In this document: piece after piece, positions 1-6,319 of the stretch
Layout of the letters: the number at the start of each line of letters is the position of its first letter
Numbering within the stretch: the first letter of the stretch is position 1
DNA from: an uncultured Moheibacter sp.
GTDB lineage: Bacteria; Bacteroidota; Bacteroidia; Flavobacteriales; Weeksellaceae
Direction of reading: 5' to 3'
DNA length: 7,973 nucleotides
Assembly (NCBI GenBank): GCA_937875605.1
Contig: CALLXZ010000163.1
Location: 1-7,973, forward strand
Translations under genes and position numbers: made by a program
Notes under the pieces: model-generated
What the model was told of the DNA's origin: nothing
Database searches by the model: none
Seen by the model: the letters and a program-made list of their open reading frames with translations, nothing else

Positions 1-1334
1 GAATTTACCAATTCTTCCGTAGACATTTCACCTTCCATATCAATCATCATCGTATAGTACTTTACTTGCTCCCAAAAGATGAAAGGATCGTTATCAGGAA
101 CTACGCCTGACAATAAAAATTTGGAATTTTCAATAGGCAATAAATGAGTTATTGCTTCGCTTCCGTTAGGTGGATTCAGGTTAATTTCCAAAGTATTATC
201 AACCGACAAATCACTATTTAATCGTACCACAAACAAATTTCCGTGTTCGATTTCATCTACATAACTTTTGTAAATAAATCCTATTTTCCCGTTTTCCAAA
301 TTGAAAATCTCTGCCTGCGAACCTATATTTAACTCATCATGTTCTGTATGAAATAGAACACTTTGGATAGGATCACCGGACAATGGGTCAAATTCCAACA
401 AGCTCATTTCCCAATCATTACAAACACTGTAATACGCAAGATATAAGTTGCCGGTCTGATCATTATACATTAAATCTTCAAATTGATATGCACATTCCTG
501 ATCGGGAAACAAAACCGATTCACTGATTTCAAATCCCGTAAGTTTATTTATTCTAATAATCCTGATGGTCCCAATTTGCACAGTATCTTCCCAGATTATG
601 TCCAAACTTACTTTTACTAATTCACCCTCAATATCAAAAATTTCATAATCACCTAACTGCCACTCCTGCAACTGGGATTTGTGTTCCCAAACAATAGAAC
701 CATCTGCCAAAGATACACAGCGTACCAAATGAAAATTAGATTTCAAATAACTGAAAATTATATTCCCATTCTCCGTTAAAATGAAATTCTCACCAAATGT
801 TATGTCTACATCTCCTGAATATAGATGAGTAGTGGAATTATCAGCATTAATTTTATAAAGCTGATGTTCACCTCCATCAAAAAGCGTAATATAAAGTTGG
901 TTATCATTTTCAATAAGATGATTTATCCCAGGAAAAAATGTAAACACCGGAAAATCCAATTGGGCAAAACGCGAAATATTCAGAGAAGAATCAAATTGGA
1001 GTAAATGGACTTTGTCATTCTGTATATTTTCACGAAAAGCTATTGCAAATTCACCATTTTCCAAATAGATAATTGAAGTGTATTCATCAAGTCGCTTTTC
1101 CGTATTCAATATCCCGTTGGGACTTCCATCTACCAAATACTTGTAGATTTTCAGCGTGTCATTTTCCACAACCGAAACAAATACAGAATTCTCATCATCA
1201 TGCACCGCACTTGGAGAAATCGGAGACGACGCACCGAAACTATGATCTTCAAAAACTTTATGCCATTCCAACGATTGAGCATATGATAATAGAAACCCGC
1301 AAATAAATAAAAATAAAGTAGAGAATTGTTTCAT
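1..1334 (-). CDS. Secreted beta-propeller-like protein of unknown function, 3' part beyond the left edge
   Basis: Reading leftward from the ATG at 1334-1332, the frame stays open for 444 complete codons and leaves the window, so only the N-terminal part is seen. Residues 1-19 (MKQFSTLFLFICGFLLSYA, then Q20) form a clear Sec signal peptide. The rest is a chain of short beta-strand-like stretches with turns rich in Asp, Asn and Gly, for example LENGEFAIAF (91-100), LTENGNIIFSYL (186-197), LADGSIVWEH (209-218) and NDQTGNLYLAYY (291-302). These recur at irregular spacing, as in beta-propeller or PQQ-like repeat proteins that Bacteroidota export. I recognise no specific family and no catalytic motif. 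A T9SS sorting domain would be expected past the edge; that is inference. The gene is divergent from rpmB. The export call is firm, the propeller fold is a guess from composition. Confidence 0.8.
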   Translation of the reverse strand, partial: MKQFSTLFLFICGFLLSYAQSLEWHKVFEDHSFGASSPISPSAVHDDENSVFVSVVENDTLKIYKYLVDGSPNGILNTEKRLDEYTSIIYLENGEFAIAFRENIQNDKVHLLQFDSSLNISRFAQLDFPVFTFFPGINHLIENDNQLYITLFDGGEHQLYKINADNSTTHLYSGDVDITFGENFILTENGNIIFSYLKSNFHLVRCVSLADGSIVWEHKSQLQEWQLGDYEIFDIEGELVKVSLDIIWEDTVQIGTIRIIRINKLTGFEISESVLFPDQECAYQFEDLMYNDQTGNLYLAYYSVCNDWEMSLLEFDPLSGDPIQSVLFHTEHDELNIGSQAEIFNLENGKIGFIYKSYVDEIEHGNLFVVRLNSDLSVDNTLEINLNPPNGSEAITHLLPIENSKFLLSGVVPDNDPFIFWEQVKYYTMMIDMEGEMSTEELVN

Positions 1335-1352
1335 ATATAAAATAATTGTCAT

Positions 1353-1360
1353 TAAAGATA
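1353..1360 (-). promoter_or_regulatory. Weak candidate -7 box for the left-hand secreted protein gene
   Basis: On the minus strand this reads TATCTTTA, seven of eight matches to the Bacteroidota -7 consensus TAnnTTTG (the last G is A). It lies 18 bases before the ATG at 1334. No convincing -33 TTTG sits 19-21 bases upstream, so this is only a candidate. Confidence 0.25.
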
Positions 1361-1523
1361 ATAAATTTATCAATCTGATTTTGAATAATTTAAAACATAA
1401 TCCAACAATCATAATTTCACTTATTCATCAGCATAGAGAAAAGTAAATGGACGAAATTATGTAATGAGAGAAATGAACATGAGTGGCAAATAAAAAATTA
1501 TCAAAAAAAATTAAAAGGAAAAT

Positions 1524-1556
1524 ATTGTTTTTCTGAAAATTTAATTCCTATCTTTG
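1524..1556 (+). promoter_or_regulatory. Bacteroidota-type promoter of the rpmB operon
   Basis: The -7 box TATCTTTG (1549-1556) matches TAnnTTTG exactly. ATTG at 1524-1527 matches the -33 TTTG in three of four bases, with a 21-bp spacer, inside the 19-21 bp range known for the major sigma factor of this phylum. Transcription should begin near 1561-1564, giving a leader of about 20 bases before the ATG at 1581. The leader has no Shine-Dalgarno sequence. Confidence 0.75.
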
Positions 1557-1580
1557 CAGTCCGAAAAAAATCACGAACAA

Positions 1581-1817
1581 ATGTCAAGAATTTGTCAAAT
1601 TACTGGAAAAAAGAGAATGGTGGGAAACAACGTTTCTCATGCCAACAATAAAACAAAACGCACGTTTGAAGTGAATTTGTTTAAAAAGAAATTTTTCATG
1701 CCTGAAACGGGTGAGTGGATCACATTAAGAGTTTCTGCAAATGGGTTGAAAACCATCAACAAAATCGGTGTGGAAGAAGCTGTTAAACGCGCACGTAAAA
1801 ACGGGTTAATCGATTAA
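1581..1817 (+). CDS. rpmB: Large-subunit ribosomal protein bL28
   Basis: The 78-residue product matches the usual bL28 length and opens with the family signature: [17 protein letters not shown] at residues 1-17, followed by SHANNKTKR. bL28 is a basic 50S protein that binds 23S rRNA. The single cysteine (C5) shows this is the zinc-free form. An in-frame ATG at 1554 would add nine residues, but it lies within the -7 promoter box and the extra residues do not belong to the family, so the start at 1581 is chosen. The start has no Shine-Dalgarno sequence and follows an A-rich stretch, as is normal in Bacteroidota. It is the first gene of an operon, 11 bases before rpmG. Confidence 0.97.
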   Translation: MSRICQITGKKRMVGNNVSHANNKTKRTFEVNLFKKKFFMPETGEWITLRVSANGLKTINKIGVEEAVKRARKNGLID

Positions 1818-1828
1818 TTCAATTCATC

Positions 1829-2011
1829 ATGGCAAAGAAAGGAAACAGAGTACAAGTTATTTTAGAATGTACTGAACACAAAGAAAGCGGTATGCCGGGA
1901 ATGTCTCGTTATATCACTACGAAAAATAAAAAGAACACTCCTGACAGAATTGAGTTGAAAAAATTCAATCCTGTTTTGAAAAAATACACTGTTCATAAAG
2001 AAATTAAATAA
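1829..2011 (+). CDS. rpmG: Large-subunit ribosomal protein bL33
   Basis: The 60-residue product starts [18 protein letters not shown] and ends [11 protein letters not shown], both diagnostic of bL33, a small 50S protein near the E-site side of the large subunit. Only one cysteine (C14) is present, so the two CxxC pairs of zinc-binding paralogues are missing and this is the zinc-independent form. The ATG lies 11 bases after the rpmB stop and the gene ends in tandem stops, TAA at 2009-2011 then TAG. It is co-transcribed with rpmB and with the DUF4295 gene that begins nine bases later. Confidence 0.97.
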   Translation: MAKKGNRVQVILECTEHKESGMPGMSRYITTKNKKNTPDRIELKKFNPVLKKYTVHKEIK

Positions 2012-2020
2012 TAGTAAACC

Positions 2021-2170
2021 ATGGCAAAGAAGACCGTAGCAACCTTACAAACAGGTGCATCCAAAAAAATGACGAAGGTTATCAAAATGGTAAAGTCGCC
2101 TAAATCTGGTGCTTACTATTTTGACGAAAAAGTAGTGAACGCAGATGATGTAAATGACTTTTTTAAATAA
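2021..2170 (+). CDS. DUF4295 family small basic protein, probable Bacteroidota-specific ribosomal protein
   Basis: This 49-residue reading frame begins MAKKTVATLQTGASKKMTKV and ends NADDVNDFFK. The N-terminal half is strongly basic and the C-terminal tail acidic and aromatic. Length, sequence and position directly after rpmG fit the DUF4295 family, which is found in Bacteroidota. I recall that a Flavobacterium ribosome structure reported an extra large-subunit protein, named bL38, and that it may correspond to this family; I cannot verify that here. Lys-rich, Lys/Gly-spaced composition and the operon partners support ribosome binding. There is no Shine-Dalgarno sequence. The next gene lies beyond a terminator, so this is the last gene of the operon. 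The family call is firm; the ribosomal role is inference. Confidence 0.88.
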   Translation: MAKKTVATLQTGASKKMTKVIKMVKSPKSGAYYFDEKVVNADDVNDFFK

Positions 2171-2175
2171 TTACG

Positions 2176-2197
2176 TTTACAAAAATATATTTGTAAA
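2176..2197 (+). other. Perfect AT-rich inverted repeat just after the DUF4295 gene
   Basis: TTTACAAA (2176-2183) and TTTGTAAA (2190-2197) are exact reverse complements around a 6-base loop. The stem begins six bases after the stop codon and has no T-tract after it. It could be an RNA 3'-end stabiliser or a protein site; it is weak thermodynamically. Confidence 0.4.
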
Positions 2198-2215
2198 ATA
2201 AATTTTAAAGGTTTT

Positions 2216-2243
2216 AGGTCGCAAGTATTTGTGACCTTTTTTT
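2216..2243 (+). terminator. Rho-independent terminator of the rpmB-rpmG-DUF4295 operon
   Basis: The 5' arm AGGTCGCAA (2216-2224) pairs with TTGTGACCT (2229-2237) over nine base pairs with one G-U wobble. The loop is four bases, and an unbroken run of T reaches 2243. This is a textbook intrinsic terminator and separates the ribosomal operon from ftsY. Confidence 0.85.
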
Positions 2244-2256
2244 ATGGCAACAATCG

Positions 2257-2264
2257 TATCTTTG
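2257..2264 (+). promoter_or_regulatory. -7 promoter box of ftsY
   Basis: TATCTTTG matches the TAnnTTTG consensus exactly and is identical to the rpmB box. The nearest upstream TTTG (2228-2231) is 25 bp away, outside the usual 19-21 bp, and lies inside the preceding terminator hairpin, so the -33 element is poor. Transcription from here would leave a leader of only about 10-15 bases before the GTG at 2284. Confidence 0.6.
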
Positions 2265-2283
2265 TACCCTAAATATTTGAAAA

Positions 2284-3237
2284 GTGAGCTGGTTTAAAAA
2301 AATACTCGGAAAAGAAAGCAAAGAAAAATTAGACGAAGGTTTGGAAAAATCCAAACAAACTTTTTTTGATAAACTCAGCCGTTCAGTTGCCGGAAAGTCA
2401 AAAGTAGATGAAGATGTTCTGGATAATCTGGAGGAAGTTCTCATCACATCTGACGTAGGTGTGGAAACTACTTTGAAAATCATCAAACGCATTGAAGAAC
2501 GGGTTGCTCGAGATAAATACCTTGGTACAGGTGAATTAAATGTCATACTACGCGAAGAAATAGCGGGTTTACTATCCGAGAATAATTCCGGCAATGCTAA
2601 AGGATACGAAATTCCAAAACAAGATGAACCTTATGTTATCATGGTAGTCGGAGTAAACGGAGTTGGAAAAACTACCACCATCGGGAAATTAGCCCATCAA
2701 TTTAAACAAGACGGAAAAAAAGTAGTGTTAGGGGCAGCTGATACTTTTAGAGCAGCAGCGGTAGATCAATTGGTTATCTGGTCGGAACGTGTTGGAGTTC
2801 CCATCGTAAAACAAGCCATGGGCTCTGATCCTGCTTCAGTGGCATTTGATACTTTGCAATCTGCAAAAGCGCAGGGAGCAGATGTAGTTTTAATTGACAC
2901 AGCAGGTCGTTTGCACAACAAAGTGAATTTGATGAACGAGCTTTCTAAAATTAAGCGCGTCATGCAAAAAGTTTATCCAAACGCTCCGCATGAAGTTTTA
3001 TTGGTATTGGATGGCTCTACCGGACAAAATGCATTTGAACAAGCCAAACAATTTACTGAAACAACGGAAGTTTCTGCACTTGCTGTAACAAAACTTGATG
3101 GAACAGCAAAAGGCGGCGTAGTCATCGGTATTTCCGACCAATTCCAAATTCCGGTGAAATACATCGGCGTTGGTGAAGGAATGAACGACTTACAACCGTT
3201 TGATAAATTTGAGTTTGTGGATAGTTTCTTCGGATAG
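2284..3237 (+). CDS. ftsY: Signal recognition particle receptor FtsY
   Basis: FtsY is the membrane-associated GTPase that docks the SRP-ribosome complex and passes nascent membrane proteins to SecYEG. The 317-residue product has a helical N domain (about 1-105) and a complete G domain: P-loop GVNGVGKTT at 123-131, DTFRAAA at 153-159, DTAGR at 205-209, TKLDGTAKGG at 269-278 and the closing GVGE at 295-298. The long acidic A domain of E. coli FtsY is absent; only a short basic, amphipathic start (MSWFKKILGK) remains, the usual form in Bacteroidota and a likely lipid-binding helix. The start is GTG: an in-frame TGA at 2278-2280 rules out anything upstream, and MSWFKKI matches the family start. 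It has its own -7 box and follows a terminator. In many relatives rimO follows; here it does not. Confidence 0.97.
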   Translation: MSWFKKILGKESKEKLDEGLEKSKQTFFDKLSRSVAGKSKVDEDVLDNLEEVLITSDVGVETTLKIIKRIEERVARDKYLGTGELNVILREEIAGLLSENNSGNAKGYEIPKQDEPYVIMVVGVNGVGKTTTIGKLAHQFKQDGKKVVLGAADTFRAAAVDQLVIWSERVGVPIVKQAMGSDPASVAFDTLQSAKAQGADVVLIDTAGRLHNKVNLMNELSKIKRVMQKVYPNAPHEVLLVLDGSTGQNAFEQAKQFTETTEVSALAVTKLDGTAKGGVVIGISDQFQIPVKYIGVGEGMNDLQPFDKFEFVDSFFG

Positions 3238-3348
3238 AAATTTCTACTCAAAATAAACAAAAGAATTTTATTAAGTTACACGAGGTCTAATCTGCTCGTC
3301 ATAGAAATACTCCTTCGACTAAATTTCTTCAAAATCAATTTTACGGAT

Positions 3349-3383
3349 AAAAAAAACCTTCCGAAAGTAGAGCATCCGGAAGG
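3349..3383 (-). terminator. Minus-strand intrinsic terminator
   Basis: On the minus strand CCTTCCG (3383-3377) pairs with CGGAAGG (3363-3357) around a 13-base loop and is followed directly by eight T residues and then AT. The T-tract exists only on this side, so it ends leftward transcription. It lies more than 200 bases past the T9SS gene stop, with another hairpin between, so it may terminate a separate small transcript. Confidence 0.75.
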
Positions 3384-3494
3384 GGGTAAGGTTTAATCAC
3401 TTGTCAATTAGATTAGTTTAGCAATTGAGTTTATTAGATTGACACACACAAAAAGATTCTAACAATTACTAATGCTGTACCATAATTATCACTC

Positions 3495-3502
3495 CAAAAT
3501 TA
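3495..3502 (-). promoter_or_regulatory. Candidate minus-strand -7 box inside the intergenic region
   Basis: The minus strand reads TAATTTTG, an exact match to TAnnTTTG. No clear TTTG is seen 19-21 bases upstream, so the call rests on one element in AT-rich DNA. No gene starts downstream; the transcript would run to the terminator at 3349-3383. Confidence 0.3.
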
Positions 3503-3526
3503 ATAACAACGATTGAGATATTTGTA

Positions 3527-3566
3527 AGGAAAAACCCTGAAAGAAAAAGGGGGTTTTTCCTGTTTT
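3527..3566. terminator. Probable bidirectional terminator between convergent genes
   Basis: AGGAAAAACCC (3527-3537) and GGGTTTTTCCT (3551-3561) form a perfect 11-bp stem with a 13-base loop. On the plus strand GTTTT follows. On the minus strand the TTTTT inside the right-hand arm can act as the U-tract of a shorter stem. It lies 35 bases past the T9SS gene stop and is the likeliest end for that gene. Confidence 0.65.
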
Positions 3567-3595
3567 ATTTGTCATAAATAATTCGTATGAAGTGC

Positions 3596-4669
3596 TTATT
3601 TCTTTACCAGTTTTTTGGTTTCCACTCCTTTGCTGGTTTTTATTACTACCACATAAACACCTGAAGGTAATTTAGATACATTGAGTTGAACTGCAGTTGC
3701 ATTCGAATTATTTTTCAAAATCTCTTCTCCTGTCATGTTATAGATACGGATTTCTTCGATGGTATTTTTTGAGGTGATGTGAACATCATTGACCACAGGG
3801 TTGGGATAAATCGTTGTTTGAGATGCCTCGATATCTTCTACACCCATCGTTGTGGTATCTATCACCAAGTTAAACATCAGGTTCTGAGTGAAATTTGTTT
3901 GATCTTCGTTGTAAATACACCATCTGCTGCCATCATACCACGCACCTGCTACTTTATCATAAAGAACGTTTGATGAAGTACTATCTTCGCCCCAATTATG
4001 TGTAAATACAAATTTCCCATTAGGGTTATTGTTTAAAAGTGGATGATCGATTACAGTCCAATTACTTTCTATGTTGGCAACTGTTGCTTGGTGTCTATAG
4101 GCCACTTGATTATTTCCTGCGACCCCAATCATAAATTTTTGCCCTATTGTAAATCCAGTAGTTCCATCTTCGTTGTACAATTTCCAATTATTGCCATCAT
4201 ACCATAAACCTAAATTATTATTGATATAAGTGGTGTAAATAGGATTAACTATCACAACGGCATCCGGGTTATTATTGGTGTAAGGATAATCCAGAATAAC
4301 ATAATTACCATAAATATTTGTAGCTGAAGCGGTTAATTCCGCTCCATATCCAGATTGAGGAATGTAAATAAAATAACTTGAATCAACGATTAGATTTGAG
4401 CTATCTTGGTTGTAAATTACCCATCCGGAGTTTTCAATACTATAAAATAATCCGGATATTTTATTATTATAAACACTTGATCCTCCAGGAGGATTCCATG
4501 CGTGAGAAACAACAAAAAATGCATCTGGATTATTGTTCAAATAAGGATGGTCTATCAAAGTTGCATATCCAACGATCGTTGAAGATGTTGCTTTGTGTAC
4601 AAAAAATTCGTTCTGCGCATTCAGCATTACCAGAACAAATAAAAGGAAGGATGTAAAAATAGTTTTCAT
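3596..4669 (-). CDS. Secreted three-module protein with type IX secretion sorting domain
   Basis: The 357-residue product has a Sec signal peptide (1-19, ending LNAQ), three related modules and a C-terminal T9SS type A sorting domain (about 283-357). The latter shows the usual YPNPV near 288-292, then LPSGVYVV at 334-341 and the basic end KKLVKK. Each module of 70-80 residues carries NNNP, then a G(L/A)(F/W)Y segment, a W, and IYN(E/Q)D or LYNED. I associate this pattern with the domain family I know as DUF7452, but that name is from memory. The middle module keeps NNNPDA and LWYDG but lacks the HAW/HNW motif present in the others. The protein is probably exported through the outer membrane and anchored or released. 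Its function is unknown; no catalytic residues are evident. Upstream, only an imperfect -7 box (TAATATTTG, 4704-4696) is visible. Confidence 0.9.
   Translation of the reverse strand: MKTIFTSFLLFVLVMLNAQNEFFVHKATSSTIVGYATLIDHPYLNNNPDAFFVVSHAWNPPGGSSVYNNKISGLFYSIENSGWVIYNQDSSNLIVDSSYFIYIPQSGYGAELTASATNIYGNYVILDYPYTNNNPDAVVIVNPIYTTYINNNLGLWYDGNNWKLYNEDGTTGFTIGQKFMIGVAGNNQVAYRHQATVANIESNWTVIDHPLLNNNPNGKFVFTHNWGEDSTSSNVLYDKVAGAWYDGSRWCIYNEDQTNFTQNLMFNLVIDTTTMGVEDIEASQTTIYPNPVVNDVHITSKNTIEEIRIYNMTGEEILKNNSNATAVQLNVSKLPSGVYVVVIKTSKGVETKKLVKK
3857..4606 (-). repeat. Three tandem protein modules within the T9SS gene
   Basis: The modules span about residues 22-103 (4361-4606), 112-184 (4118-4336) and 191-271 (3857-4099). 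Shared order: (V/L)ID(H/Y)P, NNNP, a hydrophobic strand, GLWYDG or a variant, then W.(I/L)YN.D. The first and third modules are closest to each other (LIDHP or VIDHP, HAWNP or HNWGE). The DNA copies have diverged, so this is an old duplication. Confidence 0.85.
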
Positions 4670-4834
4670 TTTAAGTTTGATTTTAAATTAGTCAACAAAT
4701 ATTAATTTCTGAGGGCTGTTTTTTATATAGAATTTCATCCATTGTAAGAATGAATTTATAAACTGCAGATTAATAGGGGGCTCTCAAACTAAAAATGGGG
4801 GAATGAATACCATATTAATTAATGGTAATTATAT
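4670..4834. other. Intergenic region upstream of the T9SS protein gene
   Basis: AT-rich spacer that must hold the start signals of the minus-strand T9SS gene, since a terminator bounds it on the right. No exact TAnnTTTG was found on the minus strand. Two G5 runs (4776-4780 and 4797-4801) stand out in otherwise AT-rich sequence. Confidence 0.5.
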
Positions 4835-4868
4835 AAAAAACGCATCTGATTTCCCAAATGCGTTTTTT
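4835..4868. terminator. Intrinsic terminator after the surA-like gene, usable in both directions
   Basis: AAAAAACGCAT (4835-4845) pairs with ATGCGTTTTTT (4858-4868), an 11-bp stem with a 12-base loop. On the minus strand the left-hand arm supplies the six-T tract after the GC-containing core. It begins 22 bases past the surA-like stop codon and separates that unit from the T9SS gene. Confidence 0.8.
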
Positions 4869-4890
4869 TATAAATATTTATCTTATTCTA

Positions 4891-6252
4891 TTACTGAGTC
4901 TTTCTCCAGTCAAGTCGGAAAGTACAATTATCATAGTCCCCGTCTATATTGACAAAAGTATCATTAATTTGTTCACCTACCCAATTCATCACGGTTTCCT
5001 GTCGTTTAGTATTGATAGTGAGATTTTTCAAACGGGCATAATCAGTTTCGAGATTAATTTTATGCGCCGGAATCGTTTGCTGAAGTTTAATTACTCGTAA
5101 GACAGATTGGCGGTTAAATTCATCTTCAAAAGGTTCAGAAATATCACCGTCTTTCAATCCACTGATTGCCATTAACATTTTGGTTGGTAATTTAGAACGA
5201 TCCATGCGGTCTTCACCAGAATTGCTGTCTGTCAGCCTACCTCCGTTAAATTTGGTGTATTTATCAATCGAATAACGAAATGCAGCTTCTTTAAAAGTCA
5301 TTTCTCCAGCTTCTACTTTTATAATTACCGAATCCAGTTTTTGTCGTGTCAACGCAATTTCTTCCGTTGTGGGCTTTAACTGAACCAAAATATGTCGGAT
5401 ATCTAATTCCTGTCCTCTTCGTTTTTCCAGCATAGCAATGTGGTAGCCAAATTCTGTTTTAAACGGCTCGGAGATTTCTCCTTCCTGTAAATTAAACACC
5501 ACTGCATCAAATTCCGGTACCATCTGACCTCTCTTCACATTTGGGATTAAACCTCCGTTGGATGCAGATCCGGGATCATTTGAATATAAAATGGCTTTGG
5601 TCGCAAAGCTCGCTCCCTCTTCGATTTCTTTTTTATAACTCTTTAAATCATCTATTACCTTTTGTTCGTTTTCCGGGAAAATTTCAGGATAAACGACGAT
5701 ATGATCCAAACTTACCTCTTCAGGAATATCCGGAAGTTCCGATTTATATTTTTCGTAAAAATTACGCACTTCTTCGGGTGTAGCATCGATTCCTTTGGTA
5801 ATCAAATTTTGTTTTTCCTGCGCATAAGCCTGGTCACGCATGATCCCTCTTAAATCCTGCTTAAATTCCGGTAGAGTTGCATAGCCGAAATAATCCAGTA
5901 TTTCCTTTTCACTTCCTTGTGTTAAAAATCGCTGAATCGTTCCGTCCACCTGCCTGTCCACTTGGTCATTTGTAATGATAATTAGTGTGTCTTCTTTGGC
6001 TTTAGTCAGCAATAATTTGTCCACCAAAATATTTTCCAGAAAATCACATTCATTTTCGACTTCATATCCTTGCATTTTAGCTTGAATGTAATCTCTTTCT
6101 ATATCGGAATCCAGAATTACTTCTTCTCCTACCACAGCCGCTACTCCGTCTAATTTCACTTGTCCGGTAGGATCATTTTGTTTGGGTTGAGCCCATGCAA
6201 AATTGGAAATCATGCAGGTCAACATTACCAAAACATACATCTTAATTTTCAT
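4891..6252 (-). CDS. SurA-like periplasmic peptidyl-prolyl cis-trans isomerase with two parvulin domains
   Basis: This 453-residue protein has a signal peptide (1-21, ending AWA before QPK) and a SurA-type N-terminal chaperone region (about 33-175) with VAAVVGEEVILDSDIER and DKLLLTKAKED. Parvulin domain 1 (about 180-280) has DHIVV, SNGGLIPNVKRGQMVPEFD, GEISEPFKTEFGYHI. Parvulin domain 2 (about 283-390) opens with IRHILVQL and keeps GLKDGDISEPF but replaces the final FGYHI by FNRQSV, so the first domain is the better candidate for catalysis. SurA proteins help outer-membrane proteins fold in the periplasm; that role is carried over by family. The gene follows the lipoprotein gene by 67 bases with no visible promoter between, so co-transcription is likely. 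A second Met at residue 5 is possible but leaves a shorter basic region. Confidence 0.92.
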   Translation of the reverse strand: MKIKMYVLVMLTCMISNFAWAQPKQNDPTGQVKLDGVAAVVGEEVILDSDIERDYIQAKMQGYEVENECDFLENILVDKLLLTKAKEDTLIIITNDQVDRQVDGTIQRFLTQGSEKEILDYFGYATLPEFKQDLRGIMRDQAYAQEKQNLITKGIDATPEEVRNFYEKYKSELPDIPEEVSLDHIVVYPEIFPENEQKVIDDLKSYKKEIEEGASFATKAILYSNDPGSASNGGLIPNVKRGQMVPEFDAVVFNLQEGEISEPFKTEFGYHIAMLEKRRGQELDIRHILVQLKPTTEEIALTRQKLDSVIIKVEAGEMTFKEAAFRYSIDKYTKFNGGRLTDSNSGEDRMDRSKLPTKMLMAISGLKDGDISEPFEDEFNRQSVLRVIKLQQTIPAHKINLETDYARLKNLTINTKRQETVMNWVGEQINDTFVNIDGDYDNCTFRLDWRKTQ

Positions 6253-6319
6253 CTATATATTTATTAATTTAATTATTTAGAAACAATTCGCCATTAAAGG
6301 AAATTAGTTGATTATGAAC

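Larger units (their letters stand above)
3238..3595. other. 358-bp convergent intergenic region between ftsY and the T9SS protein gene
   Basis: No reading frame here looks like a gene. The region holds a hairpin ACGAG/CTCGT (3280-3284 and 3295-3299) with no T-tract, a minus-strand terminator at 3349-3383, a loose inverted repeat GTCAAT/ATTGAC (3403-3408 and 3438-3443), a minus-strand TAATTTTG box at 3495-3502, and a long hairpin at 3527-3561. The terminator and the box together could bound a small minus-strand RNA. Confidence 0.6.

Noticed and set aside
1073..1306. Plus-strand frame of 77 codons inside the left-hand secreted gene
   Set aside because: It lies antisense to a 444-codon open frame with a clean signal peptide; its His/Cys-rich composition looks like a shadow.
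2214..2594. Minus-strand frame of 126 codons over the start of ftsY
   Set aside because: It is antisense to the well-supported ftsY frame, is Ser/Arg/Phe-rich as expected of a shadow frame, and matches no family.
3235..3246. Palindrome TAGAAATTTCTA overlapping the ftsY stop codon, as a terminator
   Set aside because: It has no loop, little GC and no T-tract, so it cannot form a useful terminator hairpin.
3275..3317. Tiny minus-strand frame MTSRLDLV preceded by an AAGGAG-like sequence
   Set aside because: Eight codons only, and Shine-Dalgarno use is minor in this phylum. The sequence is better explained by the ACGAG/CTCGT hairpin.
3403..3443. GTCAAT / ATTGAC ends around an AT-rich stretch, like a small mobile element or attachment site
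   Set aside because: Only six bases match in 41, there are no flanking target duplications, and such matches are expected by chance in AT-rich DNA.
4776..4801. Two G5 runs as a G-quadruplex
   Set aside because: Only two runs are present; an intramolecular quadruplex needs four G tracts.
4858..5100. Plus-strand frame of 80 codons with a hydrophobic start
   Set aside because: It starts in the arm of the terminator hairpin and runs antisense to the end of the SurA-like gene. The hydrophobic start comes from AT-rich sequence.
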